Assembly (NCBI GenBank): GCA_027483175.1 | Contig: JAIXVE010000027.1 | Coordinates: forward strand, 1-36,697 | Source of the DNA: Verrucomicrobiaceae bacterium | Lineage (GTDB): Bacteria; Verrucomicrobiota; Verrucomicrobiia; Verrucomicrobiales; V1-33 | DNA: 36,697 nt | Reading direction: 5' to 3' | Shown here: positions 1 to 7,131 of the stretch, piece by piece | How the letters are laid out: each line of letters opens with the position of its first letter | How positions within the stretch are numbered: the first letter of the stretch is position 1 | Program-made: the position numbers and the translations under genes | Notes under the pieces: model-generated | Told to the model about the DNA's origin: nothing | Databases searched by the model: none | Seen by the model: the letters and a program-made list of their open reading frames with translations, nothing else

Positions 1-22
1 GAGGGGGACGTTCTGGAGTGGG

Positions 23-880
23 ATGATGCTCTACAGGCCGGTTGGAATTGAAGAACTCGCGCTGGTGTTCGACAGCGGGATGCGGGCATTTCCGCCGCGT
101 CTTCCGGAGCAGCCGATCTACTACCCAGTCACGAACTTTGGCTACGCGAGTCAGATTGCTCACGATTGGAACACGACTTCGGGACCAAGGGCTGGCTACG
201 TGACGACCTTTGCGGTGGAGGATGATTACGTTGCCCGATTTGAACGGAGGATTGTTGGAGGTCGGGAGCATGAGGAGCTTTGGGTGCCCGCGGAGGAGCT
301 GGACGAATTCAACAGCCGCATCGAAGGGCTGATCGAGGTTGATGCGGCCTATTTCGGCGAGGGATTCACCGGTCTGGTCCCTAGTGTAGCCCGCCTTACA
401 GATGGTATCTTCTGATTTTGTGGGAAGGAATGAGGATTAAGCCGCACTGCGGAGGGGGTAGGGGACGGGTCTGTTTCCCGATTCCTGTGTTGCTCGTCGG
501 TTGCGAATGACGATTCGCGCCCTCCTCGCGCCTGGGACTCGGAAAAAATCCCTCGTCCATAAGACACCATCTGTAAGACGGACTACACTAGGGAGTTCGG
601 GCTGCGCGGGAAGGATGCGGTCGAACAGTTTGTCTGTCTCCGTGGAACTGCCGATTACAGCGGGATGGATTTCTCCGGCGAAACCTACGTGCAGCGCCGG
701 ATCGTTTACTGCCACTACCCTTTCTGGCGTGAGCATGATTTCACCGGACTGGGCGTGACCGTCGAGCAGCGCGACGATCTGATCGCCCGAATTGAGAGGC
801 GATGGGAGATTTCCGGCATTCCGTTTCCGCTGCCACGCCTCTGCCAGGATGCGGGACGTGGCAGCGCCTCCAACCGCTGA
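23..880 (+). pseudogene. ADP-ribosylation/crystallin J1-like gene, split by a MITE
   Basis: The 5' part (23-384) encodes a protein opening MMLYRPVGIEELALVFDSG, with a PPRLPEQPIYYPV segment and an ELWVPAEELDEFN segment. These recall small proteins annotated as ADP-ribosylation/crystallin J1. The reading frame runs into an inserted element at 381-587 and stops at 415. After the element the same frame resumes at 592 (REFGLRGKDAVEQFV...) and continues to 880. Removing the element with one copy of its CTAG target joins the halves in frame without a stop, giving a 216-aa protein. The name comes from memory of the family. The interrupted single-gene structure is read directly from the sequence. The truncated 130-aa product may still be made, but it would carry a 9-residue tail encoded by the element. 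Confidence 0.6.
381..591. mobile_element. MITE-like element, 203 bp, with CTAG target duplication
   Basis: CTAG occurs at 381-384 and again at 588-591. Just inside them are terminal inverted repeats of about 27 bp: TGTAGCCCGCCTTACAGATG on the left and the complement of TGTAGTCCGTCTTACAGATG on the right, with about three mismatches over the full length. The interior has no plausible transposase. The empty site would be the palindrome TCCCTAGGGA, which explains why the inverted repeat appears to extend past the CTAG. A 4-bp YTAR target is known for some IS5- and IS701-type elements, and a TA duplication (IS630/mariner style) would fit equally well. The parent transposase is not in the window. 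Confidence 0.75.
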
Positions 881-1073
881 CATGTTCCGGGTCCGACGGT
901 CGGTCCGATCTTGGGCCGGTCAGATGTCGCTGGGTTTGAGTTTGTGGCGTGAGGCGGGATGATGCTAAGGAATTTGTGGTCTCAGGAAGCGGGGCGCGAC
1001 AGGTGGCGAGGGTGCAGGTGGTTCCAGGCGATGGTCGTGGGACGGGGAAGCGGGGGCGGAGAGGGTCTGAGGC

Positions 1074-1310
1074 GATGGGGTTGGGTGGGTGATCAAGGGA
1101 GCGGACACGGGAGTTCCGGGGATGGCCGATTGGGCTGCGTGGCTGGAAGAATTGTTGGAATCTGTTGCAAATCCGGTTGGTTCGGATATTGTTGGGAAAA
1201 TCCGATCATATCCGTTGAACATCAGGGAATTGAGAGTCGTGAAGACACGATCCGGTGCCCTGGTTACAGGTGGATATTTCACCAGATCTGGTGAAATACT
1301 AAACTGTTAA
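1074..1310 (+). pseudogene. 5'-truncated copy of the 132-aa cassette protein
   Basis: Bases 1074-1308 match 3709-3943 over 235 bases with no gap and about 18 differences by hand count, so about 92% identity. The homologous block corresponds to the last 80 or so codons of the gene at 3559-3957. Upstream of 1074 the similarity stops and a TGA lies in frame at 1068-1070, so the zinc-finger-like N-terminus is missing here. A GTG at 1089 could start a 73-aa product ending ...RSGEILNC. It sits 15 bases before the membrane protein at 1326. It is either a remnant or a short expressed version; the function of the family is not known to me. Confidence 0.6.
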
Positions 1311-1325
1311 GCAGACTCAGAAAAA

Positions 1326-1685
1326 ATGGCCGTTTATATCATCATTCTAGCGATTGCGCTGCCGATTGGCTGGCTAATCGCCGAAATCAAAGGACGCGTC
1401 GTAGCGCGCCGTATCTTCGGTGCACTTACGATTGTCTCCGCCTGCCTTATCGGCTGGGGCGTCGGGATGCTTCAGCGGCTGAATTACAATGCGTGGTATG
1501 GACACGCTTCAAAAAAGCTCCTGGAGGGAGTCGCCGCTTCTTTGCCCACTGAGTTACCAGAACGAAAAATCCTGGAGGAGAGCGCACAGAAGTTTCGTCC
1601 GACCTACGAGAATCGAGCTCGTTATGATGTGCTAGTTGATTCTATACTCGAATCACTCCCCAATAAAGAACAGAATAAACAATGA
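1326..1685 (+). CDS. small membrane protein, unknown function (cassette gene)
   Basis: The 119-aa product has two hydrophobic segments, roughly residues 3-19 and 32-50, followed by a soluble C-terminal half rich in charged residues (LPERKILEESAQKF, ARYDVLVDSILESL). This suggests a small inner-membrane protein with a cytoplasmic or periplasmic tail. I do not recognise a family. Its stop codon is immediately followed by the start of a predicted attC site at 1686, the normal arrangement for the last gene of an integron cassette. Codon use is mixed and lacks the extreme G/C-ending bias of the genes to the right. Confidence 0.7.
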   Translation: MAVYIIILAIALPIGWLIAEIKGRVVARRIFGALTIVSACLIGWGVGMLQRLNYNAWYGHASKKLLEGVAASLPTELPERKILEESAQKFRPTYENRARYDVLVDSILESLPNKEQNKQ

Positions 1686-1784
1686 GCTTAACAACGCGAT
1701 GGAGCCAAGACGGGTAGTTGTCACAGATCATGCTTACACATGCTCTGCGCCAACTACCCGCCTGGCTCATCTTTGGCGTTCGCC
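1686..1784 (+). other. predicted attC recombination site 1
   Basis: This 99-bp inverted repeat has the full attC layout. R'' is GCTTAAC at 1686-1692 and R' is GTTCGCC at 1778-1784. L'' is GATGGAGCCA at 1698-1707, and L' is TGGCTCATC at 1763-1771. L'' carries one base more than L', matching the extrahelical base expected on that side. An inner perfect 10-bp stem is formed by 1711-1720 and 1751-1760. It starts directly after a stop codon, and the next gene starts 18 bases after R'. R' departs from the GTTRRRY consensus at one position. Confidence 0.7.
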
Positions 1785-1802
1785 CAACCAACAAGCCTAC
1801 CA

Positions 1803-2363
1803 GTGAACTTGCATGAAGCAGAGCAGTTTAGCGAGACTTGCGAGACCGCTTACCGCCTACTCGCAGACAGTCGATTGATTGAGGGGGCATCGTCGTTGAG
1901 GGCATGGCATGAGCACCTTCGAGTTTGGCATTACCCGGCGTTCCGTACTCACACTTCATGGTCCGTTTTCACCCGACGACGACCGACAGATCGAGAGCCT
2001 GCCTATTTGCTACGAGTTGCGAGTTGGGACATGCCCGACGATGCGAGGCGATTCCACGACCCCTTATATGGCCTTTCCGAGAGGCTTCGTCCGTTGCCGA
2101 GTGTCACTGCCCAGGACTACCAGCTTAGCACGACAGCCTTTGAGGAGCGCTTTGCTGCATTGAGGCAGGTTTCCATGTCCCCTTTCGCTCAGCACCCCAT
2201 TGGCATCGATGGAGAGGTTTACGGCGTTCAGACTCAGAGATTGCGATTTGACTGGTGGTGTGAAGCACCATCAGGCTGGACAGAACTTGAGCGCCAGATT
2301 ATGGAGTTGATAGACTACTTCAGCACTGCAACATCCGGGGACTCAAGTCAGACACCAGCATGA
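1803..2363 (+). CDS. hypothetical protein, cassette gene
   Basis: I prefer the GTG at 1803 (186 aa). The upstream ATG at 1740 would lie inside the attC site, and the 21 residues it adds (MLCANYPPGSS...) look like translated recombination site. The protein is soluble and rich in aromatic residues. It contains a WHYPAFRTHTSW segment, a DPLYGLSERLR segment, an IGIDGEVYGVQT segment and a final FDWW...W motif. It resembles small immunity-like or cassette-borne hypothetical proteins, but I cannot name a family. It is followed by attC site 2 after 21 bases. Confidence 0.65.
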   Translation: MNLHEAEQFSETCETAYRLLADSRLIEGASSLRAWHEHLRVWHYPAFRTHTSWSVFTRRRPTDREPAYLLRVASWDMPDDARRFHDPLYGLSERLRPLPSVTAQDYQLSTTAFEERFAALRQVSMSPFAQHPIGIDGEVYGVQTQRLRFDWWCEAPSGWTELERQIMELIDYFSTATSGDSSQTPA

Positions 2364-2384
2364 GCACACATCACGAACCACGAG

Positions 2385-2477
2385 GGCGAAGAAAACGGAT
2401 GCAGGCAACGGCTCGAAGGCTATCTGTCGTGTCAGCAACGTCTTGCGCTCGCCGTCGCTTGGTTCGAAGCGTTCGCC
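2385..2477 (+). other. predicted attC recombination site 2
   Basis: The R'-like core GTTCGCC at 2471-2477 sits in the same GCGTTCGCCC context as site 1, 16 bases before the next start codon. A possible R'' is GGCGAAG at 2385-2391. The L-type arms are GCAACGGC at 2405-2412 and GCCGTCGC at 2451-2458, complementary with one mismatch. The 5' half (2392-2440) is clearly homologous to the 5' half of site 3 (2881-2929), with about 40 of 49 bases identical, so the two sites share ancestry. Confidence 0.55.
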
Positions 2478-2493
2478 CCAACTCCGAGAGCAT

Positions 2494-2844
2494 ATGATTG
2501 ATACAACGAAGCCAGCGCAAGAGTTGATGATCTCGCTCAACATTCTTTTTCCCGATGCTCTATCAGCTGGAAATGCCCCAGAATATACCGGGGAGGTTAC
2601 AGAACGACTGCGGCAGGTAATCTCTGCTGAACTTTGTCGCCTTGGCATTAACCATGAACATGAGGCTGCACATTTTCTGTATTTAGGCACAGAACTCATC
2701 CCTGACTCGTTCCGCTGCTCGGAGTGCAGTATTTGGGTCATCCTTCATAAGGGAGCCTGGCGTCGAACATCGGCGATAACCTCTGGCGAGCGGATACCAG
2801 ATGGACGGGTTGTGTGTGAAAACTGTATAGATCACTTGGTTTGA
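2494..2844 (+). CDS. zinc-ribbon-like hypothetical protein, cassette gene
   Basis: The ATG at 2494 gives 116 aa. The frame is open upstream to 2443, but that part lies in the attC site. The N-terminal two thirds look alpha-helical. The C-terminus holds two CxxC pairs, CSEC and CENC, about 35 residues apart (RCSECSIWVILHKG ... VVCENCIDHLV). That spacing suggests a zinc-binding treble-clef or ribbon. No family or function is recognised. The gene lies between attC sites 2 and 3, in the same direction as its neighbours. Confidence 0.65.
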   Translation: MIDTTKPAQELMISLNILFPDALSAGNAPEYTGEVTERLRQVISAELCRLGINHEHEAAHFLYLGTELIPDSFRCSECSIWVILHKGAWRRTSAITSGERIPDGRVVCENCIDHLV

Positions 2845-2873
2845 ACAGAACCCATTCCACAGCTTTACCAAAA

Positions 2874-3029
2874 GCGAAACAAAACGGTTGCAGGCAACGG
2901 CTCGTATCGCATCTGTCGTGTCATCGACGGTTGCCAGCGCCCCCCGGCGCTGCCCTTTGGGTTGCCTTCGGCAAGCGATGTCGCTCCGCTCCATTCCCGC
3001 TCGCCGTCGCCTGATCCGGGACGTTCGGC
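2874..3029 (+). other. predicted attC recombination site 3
   Basis: R' is GTTCGGC at 3023-3029, 16 bases before the next ATG. The R'' candidate is GCGAAAC at 2874-2880. The L-type arms are CAGGCAACGGC at 2891-2901 and GCCGTCGCCTG at 3003-3013, complementary at 10 of 11 positions. The roughly 100-base interior contains a further palindrome near 2935-2952 (CAGCGC ... GCGCTG). A long interior with nested stems is typical of the larger attC sites. It shares a homologous 5' arm with site 2. Confidence 0.55.
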
Positions 3030-3045
3030 AAGAAATTAAAATGCC

Positions 3046-3519
3046 ATGACTCGACGAAAGCCAATTTTCACAGTTCTGTCGTTACTCATAGCGCTGGCGT
3101 GTGCGCTAGGGTCACGGCCATTCGTGATTCATTCATTTGATCAACAGTTAGGAGCTGCACAGATGGATTCAGCTGATGCCATTGAGGATTCCGGAATGAT
3201 GGCAGGCTTTGCGTTGATCGCTGGACAAGTCATGATAGGAGGCATCGGTGCAGTAATAGGCGTCGTGCTTGCCGGGATAGGATTTGGGCGCAGCGAGCGA
3301 TGGCAGGCGTTTCGCTGGGGTTCGATTGTTTTGAATCTCATCATCGCGGTTTCTGTTGGAGCCACGTTTATCCCACGACGGTGGTCACAGCACCGCAAGA
3401 CCGAGAACAACCAGCCGAACAAGACGTCACTCCTAACGCCTGACCCGCCTCCAGTTCCGGGCGCCATGTCCGCTACAACCTCAGCTCCGTGTTCCACCCT
3501 CGCCCCCGGGCAGGCGTGA
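3046..3519 (+). CDS. membrane protein, unknown function (cassette gene)
   Basis: The 157-aa product has a signal-like hydrophobic segment (residues 7-23) and two further membrane spans (about 52-80 and 91-108). A positively charged stretch and a proline-rich tail follow. The last 34 residues are encoded within attC site 4, so the C-terminus may be an accident of the recombination site; the TGA lies inside its L' arm. No family is recognised. Confidence 0.6.
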   Translation: MTRRKPIFTVLSLLIALACALGSRPFVIHSFDQQLGAAQMDSADAIEDSGMMAGFALIAGQVMIGGIGAVIGVVLAGIGFGRSERWQAFRWGSIVLNLIIAVSVGATFIPRRWSQHRKTENNQPNKTSLLTPDPPPVPGAMSATTSAPCSTLAPGQA

Positions 3520-3537
3520 GAGGACTCGACGTTCTCC
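3414..3537 (+). other. predicted attC recombination site 4
   Basis: R'' is GCCGAAC at 3414-3420 and R' is GTTCTCC at 3531-3537. The arms following R'' (GTCACTCCTAACGCCTG, from about 3426) and preceding R' (CAGGCGTGAGAGGACTCGAC, 3511-3530) form a long imperfect stem with bulges. The next start codon is 21 bases after R', the same spacing as the other sites. It overlaps the end of the preceding coding frame. Confidence 0.55.
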
Positions 3538-3558
3538 AAACTAACAGAGCCGCCTGCC

Positions 3559-3957
3559 ATGCCTCATGATTCGTTGAACTGCCCTACATGCAAAGGTGGA
3601 CGTCGAGATTCGATGAGTGATGGTGAGTTCGCTGACTTTTTGAGTGCTTGTCGTGGTGAGTTGCAGGTGAAGCAGACAGGAATCGCAGAGTGTCTCGAGC
3701 GGAGACCTGATGGGGTTGGGTGGGTGATCAAGGGAGTGGGCACGGGAGTTCCGGGGATGGCCGATTGGGCTGCGTGGATGGAGGAAGTGTTGGAATCTGT
3801 TGCAATGCGAGCTGGGTCGGATATTGTTGGGAACATCCGATCATATCCGTTGAACATCAGGGAATTGAGAGTCGTGAAGACACGATCCGGTGCCCTGGTT
3901 ACAGGTGGATGTTTCATCGGATCTGGTGGAATGATAAACTGTTCGCTGAAGAAATGA
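3559..3957 (+). CDS. hypothetical 132-aa protein with CxxC motif (full copy)
   Basis: The N-terminus carries a CPTCKGGRRDSMSD motif and a short helical segment (FADFLSACRGELQVKQ). The C-terminal two thirds (VIKGVGTGVPGMADWAAW... to the end) are the part duplicated at 1074-1310. The start lies 21 bases after attC site 4. The stop overlaps the next start as ATGA at 3954-3957, so the two genes are probably translationally coupled. In the truncated copy this partner is absent and a membrane protein gene follows instead. I cannot assign a function; small coupled pairs in cassette arrays are often toxin-antitoxin or immunity genes, which is only inference here. Confidence 0.7.
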   Translation: MPHDSLNCPTCKGGRRDSMSDGEFADFLSACRGELQVKQTGIAECLERRPDGVGWVIKGVGTGVPGMADWAAWMEEVLESVAMRAGSDIVGNIRSYPLNIRELRVVKTRSGALVTGGCFIGSGGMINCSLKK

Positions 3958-4334
3958 ATCCACGACCGACGCTCGCATCTTCCGACCGTGAGATCATAGA
4001 TTTCGTCTCATCGTGGATCGACCACCTCATCAGAGATGGCTATGAGGCAGCGATTGCGCTATTGGATGACCCCATCGAAGACAATCGACGGAAATGGACG
4101 AAGGAGGAGTGGGAGCGTGAGCTTGAATCCTACGGCGAGGCAGCATCAATCTCGTCGCCTCTCGAAATTCCCGGTTTGCGGACCGATGTCTACCGTTACA
4201 ATGACGGAAGTGGATTTGCCGTCGATTATGACCTGCCAGTAAATGGCACGAGGAGTGACCATACGCTACAGTTCGACTTCAGGTCCGTCGGTAGCGGGAT
4301 GCATGTCGCCTTGGATGATCTCCACGTCCTATGA
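3954..4334 (+). CDS. hypothetical protein, coupled to upstream cassette gene
   Basis: The 126-aa soluble protein starts at an ATG overlapping the previous stop by four bases. The N-terminal half is helical (REIIDFVSSWIDHLIRDGY). The C-terminal half looks like a beta sheet, with the pattern VYRYNDGSGFAVDYDLPVNG and a final ALDDLHVL. This recalls small bacterial proteins with a DGSGYxVDYDLP motif (possibly the DUF7668 group), but that is from memory and uncertain. It may be an immunity-like or accessory protein. A weak attC candidate and then the IS91 remnant follow it. Confidence 0.65.
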   Translation: MNPRPTLASSDREIIDFVSSWIDHLIRDGYEAAIALLDDPIEDNRRKWTKEEWERELESYGEAASISSPLEIPGLRTDVYRYNDGSGFAVDYDLPVNGTRSDHTLQFDFRSVGSGMHVALDDLHVL

Positions 4335-4341
4335 AACCAAC

Positions 4342-4403
4342 GGCGAACATTCAAGGGTGCATGGCTGCGAGGAACGAGCCAGCCAATGCCCCTGTGGTTG
4401 AAC
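4342..4403 (+). other. possible attC site 5, abutting the IS91 remnant
   Basis: GGCGAAC at 4342-4348 resembles the R'' boxes of the other sites. GTTGAAC at 4397-4403 fits the GTTRRRY consensus. Between them a bulged stem forms from GGGTGCATGGCTG (about 4355-4367) and CAGCCAATGCCCC (about 4380-4392). The R boxes pair poorly. The IS91-type element begins immediately after, so this may be a damaged site or simply a hairpin. Confidence 0.35.
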
Positions 4404-4430
4404 AAGCCCGGCGATAGCAGCCGGGACGAT

Positions 4431-4801
4431 CTATGCGCTTTGTGTTTGGCGCGTGTGCCCTGATTGCCCGTTGAGCGGTGATTTCAGGCGTTTCGCGGGC
4501 TCCTGATGGGCGCGCGGCGGGGCTGCGATGGTCGCTGCGCAGCTGTTCCGCTGACGATGGGAACACATTTTGCTCATTTGGGTGCGGCGCGGGCGTGGAC
4601 TCTCAGCGGCGCGGTTGCCGTTGGTTTCAAGGAGTGATCGTTTCATGATAGGGATGCTCCCTTGATTCGATTGCCACTGTCGCCTCCCTCACTCCGATGT
4701 GGCCGCCTTTCGACTGGCTGTCGCGCGGCATCCGGGGCCGCGCGGGTCGATTGATGGGGCGGCGCGCGGCCGTTCATCGACTGGCACAGGGCTCTGCGTT
4801 T
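4431..4801. other. 3' region of the IS91 remnant, no convincing gene
   Basis: This stretch separates the transposase stop from the oriIS-like hairpin. A 71-codon minus-strand frame (4646 to 4431, MKRSLLETNGNRAAES...) is open, but its arginine- and proline-rich composition does not look like a protein. I see no other signal here. Confidence 0.4.
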
Positions 4802-5400
4802 TCAGCGTGGCTGAATTCGGCCGATGATCACCATGGGCTGCTGGTAGCGCGGGCAGAGGTGTTCCCGCTTCACGGTGCCTGGTCCACCGTTTGTGGCGGG
4901 AGCGGGTTCACTGGGTGCGGGGTTTGCAGGGCTCCGGTCACTCCATTGCTGCACGCGCAGCCGCGTCTTCTTCGCGGCGGGGTGGTGGTGGCCATAGTAG
5001 CGCACAGCACGGAGCTTCGCGGGCTGAACGTGGCGGAGGTATCTTCTGACGAACTCGACTCCATTGAGCGTCAGGATGCGGTCCACCGGTCTGGCCCGAT
5101 CAGTGCGGTCGAGATAACGGAAGGTGACGTGGCTTTCTGTGACGGACAGAATGCGGCTGTCGCCGATGACGCTGCGGTGGATGCAGCGTCCGAGGTATTT
5201 GACGGCGTTCGCACCAGAGCCGAAGGCCTGCACGTTGATGCCCCATTTTTTGCGCCAGTCGGACGGATCACAGGTCAGGTCGAGGGCCTTCTTCAGGGGA
5301 TCGGGCCTCTGGAGTGTGCTGACCTCTTGAGTGTGCTCCGGGAGGATCGCGGTTGGAGCGAGCAAGCTATTGAAATTCGTTCTCGTTCTGCCATGGTGCA
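4802..5400 (-). pseudogene. IS91-family transposase, C-terminal fragment
   Basis: The translated fragment carries the segment FGSGANAVKYLGRCIHRSV, then VTFRYLDR, GVEFVRRYLRHVQP and VRYYGHHHPA. These match in order the C-terminal third of IS91-type (Y2, HUH) transposases. In active relatives the first segment usually reads YLxRYVHR, containing the paired tyrosines; here the second is cysteine. The terminal zinc-binding CPxC reads CPRY. The HUH motif and N-terminal zinc ribbon are absent, and residues encoded upstream of about 5400 do not resemble the family. The fragment is almost certainly inactive. Confidence 0.7.
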
Positions 5401-5432
5401 GTGTCGAAGTTCGGCGGAGACGTGGAAATGTT

Positions 5433-5451
5433 CCGACATGGTGTCGGTTTT
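5433..5451 (+). terminator. short stem-loop with T-run
   Basis: CCGACA (5433-5438) and TGTCGG (5442-5447) form a 6-bp stem with a 3-base loop followed by TTTT. It could be a weak intrinsic terminator reading rightward out of the IS91 remnant, or part of the missing terminal region of that element. It lies 29 bases upstream of the next gene. Confidence 0.3.
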
Positions 5452-5480
5452 CGTGTCTGTGCTGAGCGAGACTGTTTGTT

Positions 5481-6383
5481 ATGAAAAAGCATCTCATCGC
5501 ATTGATCGTCTCCACCTCGGCGGTTGTCCACGCGGAGGAAGCCTCCCTCGAGAGTCGATTGCTGGGTTACTGGCGCCCCGATGGCGAGAAAACGCTCGCG
5601 TACGCCAAGAGGGCGAACCTGAAGTTAAGTCCCGTGGAGTTGATGGTCATGAAGCAATTCGTATTCGAGTTCGACAAGGACAAGATGACCCTGCACATTC
5701 TGTCGGGGATCCCGAACAAGGATGGACCCGGGCCTGTTCCTTACAAGGTCAAGGCCGTAGACAGAGCGGCTAACACAATGACGCTGGGCGTGAATGTGAA
5801 TGAGATGAAGGTCAGGTTCGAGAAAGGACAGATAGCTCTGCTAGGTGATCCGAAGAAGGGCTGGACTATCCTAAACTCCTTGAGCAAGGAGGAGTTTTTA
5901 AAGCTCAAATCAAGCAAGGCGGAAATCAAGCCGAAGGGTGTTGGCGAAGCACCGGGAGCGGGGGCGGTTGAGGATGTGTCGGCCAAGCCGATCCCTGAGA
6001 AGCCTGCTGAGGGCAAGGTCGACGGCAAGGACTTTAAAGTTGAGAAGGCGATCCTCGAGAACGGCATTCTGAAACTGCGGCAGGGTGCAGGTTTCTTCGC
6101 CGACCTTGAGTTCACGATTTTTCTTTTTGGCCAGAACGATAAGCTGGATGGCAAGAAGATCACTGTTAAGCCGAACGAGGGAGGCAATACTGCGCACATT
6201 CACAGGAGTCGCCTGATAGAGAAAGATGGCCTACCGAAGAACGAAGTGTTCACGGAGAAGTTTGCGATGAAGCTGGAGTTCGGGACAGCAAAGGATGGCA
6301 AGATGCCCGGGAAGATTCATCTTCTACTGCCTGACAAGCTAGGGAGTTTCGTTGCCGGCACGTTCGAGGCGGAGATCAAATAG
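5481..6383 (+). CDS. secreted protein of unknown function
   Basis: The 300-aa product starts with a clear Sec signal peptide (MKKHLIALIVSTSAVVHA, cleavage near residue 18). The first mature half (about 20-140) resembles a lipocalin-like fold: a LGYWRPDGEK opening, then alternating beta segments ending GWTILNSLSKEEF. A proline/lysine-rich linker (about 150-185) leads to a second beta domain (about 185-300) beginning GKVDGKDFKVEKA. It is probably periplasmic or surface-exposed. Codon choice is mixed, unlike the G-ending genes further right, so the gene may be recently acquired or recently moved. No enzyme motif is visible. Confidence 0.75.
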   Translation: MKKHLIALIVSTSAVVHAEEASLESRLLGYWRPDGEKTLAYAKRANLKLSPVELMVMKQFVFEFDKDKMTLHILSGIPNKDGPGPVPYKVKAVDRAANTMTLGVNVNEMKVRFEKGQIALLGDPKKGWTILNSLSKEEFLKLKSSKAEIKPKGVGEAPGAGAVEDVSAKPIPEKPAEGKVDGKDFKVEKAILENGILKLRQGAGFFADLEFTIFLFGQNDKLDGKKITVKPNEGGNTAHIHRSRLIEKDGLPKNEVFTEKFAMKLEFGTAKDGKMPGKIHLLLPDKLGSFVAGTFEAEIK

Positions 6384-7131
6384 GAGCGCCTGACCTCACT
6401 CCGGATCTCCAACTGGGAGGCTCGGAGGTTTGTGACGCTTGAATTTATAGTGGAAGTCTGCCGCCCCTGGCGGGGCGGAGGTGTATTATAATGTTAGACC
6501 GGTGGCTGACGCCACCGGCTAAGTTCTGTTAAGCCTTCGGCTTCGGGATTGTGAGCTTCGGACGGATCCGGCGTGCTGGGGCGAGGTCGCGTGGGGGGAG
6601 TTGGGTTGGGTGTTGGGACCACGGATGTCACGAATGGACACGAATGGCTTGGTGTGTTGAGGCGAAGGTGGGGAGGTTGTTGGAAGGGGGCGACGCGGTA
6701 CGGGGTTGGGGCGATTATTGGTGGGAACCGGGGGTACCGCGAGTGGCTCGCGGCATGCCCTGGCTAGTCACCGGTGGTCCCTACGGGACGGGGGCGAGGG
6801 GCGGTAGGCCGCTTCCAGTTTGAGCACGAGGGCATTGAGGTCTGGGCGATGCCGCGGGCTGGTATAGGTTGTCGCTTTGGGACGAGTGGATGATGGAGGG
6901 AGGGGAAGGGGAGGTTGTTGGGAGGGGGGCGGGTACGGAGGGTCGAGGTTTCGGGGGCGGGTAGGCGTGCTCCGCACGCAGGGAGAGCTGTAATGCTGAC
7001 AGCAGTCCAGAGCCTGCGGCTGCGTGTTCGGAGGGGGCGGGTTGGGGGTGGGGGTGTGAAAAAAAGGCGAGAGCGGCAATTGGCAGCGTGGGAAAGGTGA
7101 ATATGGGTGGGGTTGCTGACCCCCCCTTGCC
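6384..7131. repeat. gene-free region packed with short palindromes (REP-like)
   Basis: No convincing gene lies here. The stretch holds a series of perfect short hairpins: CCGCCCC/GGGGCGG (6461-6478), CCGGTGGC/GCCACCGG (6499-6518), AAGCC/GGCTT (near 6532), CCGCGAG/CTCGCGG (6737-6753) and GCGTGC/GCACGC (6965-6979). A short tandem, ACGAATGG repeated as TCACGAATGGACACGAATGG, lies near 6630-6650. A CCACCGG-type segment near 6770 (TAGTCACCGGTGGTCCCTAC) follows. From memory these words are of the kind interspersed through Verrucomicrobia and Planctomycetes chromosomes. A TATAAT lies at 6487-6492 between the first two hairpins but has no -35 partner. Confidence 0.6.
7105..7126 (+). promoter_or_regulatory. 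G/C hairpin just upstream of the KH-R3H start
   Basis: GGGTGGGG (7105-7112) can pair with the seven-C run at 7120-7126, five bases before the ATG at 7132. In mRNA this would cover the ribosome-binding region and could limit translation. It may equally be a composition effect in a G-rich strand. Confidence 0.25.

Larger units (their letters stand above)
4407..5480 (-). mobile_element. IS91-family element remnant
   Basis: The element reads on the minus strand. It contains the C-terminal part of an IS91-type transposase (stop at 4802) followed by about 400 bases of 3' sequence. That sequence ends in a hairpin (CCCGGC at 4407-4412 and GCCGGG at 4420-4425), and CAAG (4403-4406) lies directly outside it. 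IS91 elements transpose by rolling circle and insert with the oriIS end next to GTTC or CTTG (GAAC or CAAG on the other strand), so this looks like a genuine oriIS end. The transposase N-terminus and the other end are missing. The right boundary is approximate. Confidence 0.65.

Noticed and set aside
1..880. Polymorphic toxin (Rhs) tip plus immunity genes
   Set aside because: No RHS repeats, pre-toxin motif or secretion gene is in the window, and the inverted repeats between genes are better explained as attC sites.
437..883. 148-codon minus-strand frame across the MITE and the gene remnant
   Set aside because: It spans the inserted element and lies antisense to the better-supported interrupted gene; the translation has no family resemblance.
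6487..6492. Perfect TATAAT as a promoter
   Set aside because: No -35 element at the right distance; the bases upstream are part of a G/C hairpin and the next gene is over 600 bases away.
6384..7131. CRISPR array
   Set aside because: The palindromes differ from one another and have no regular spacing or common repeat.
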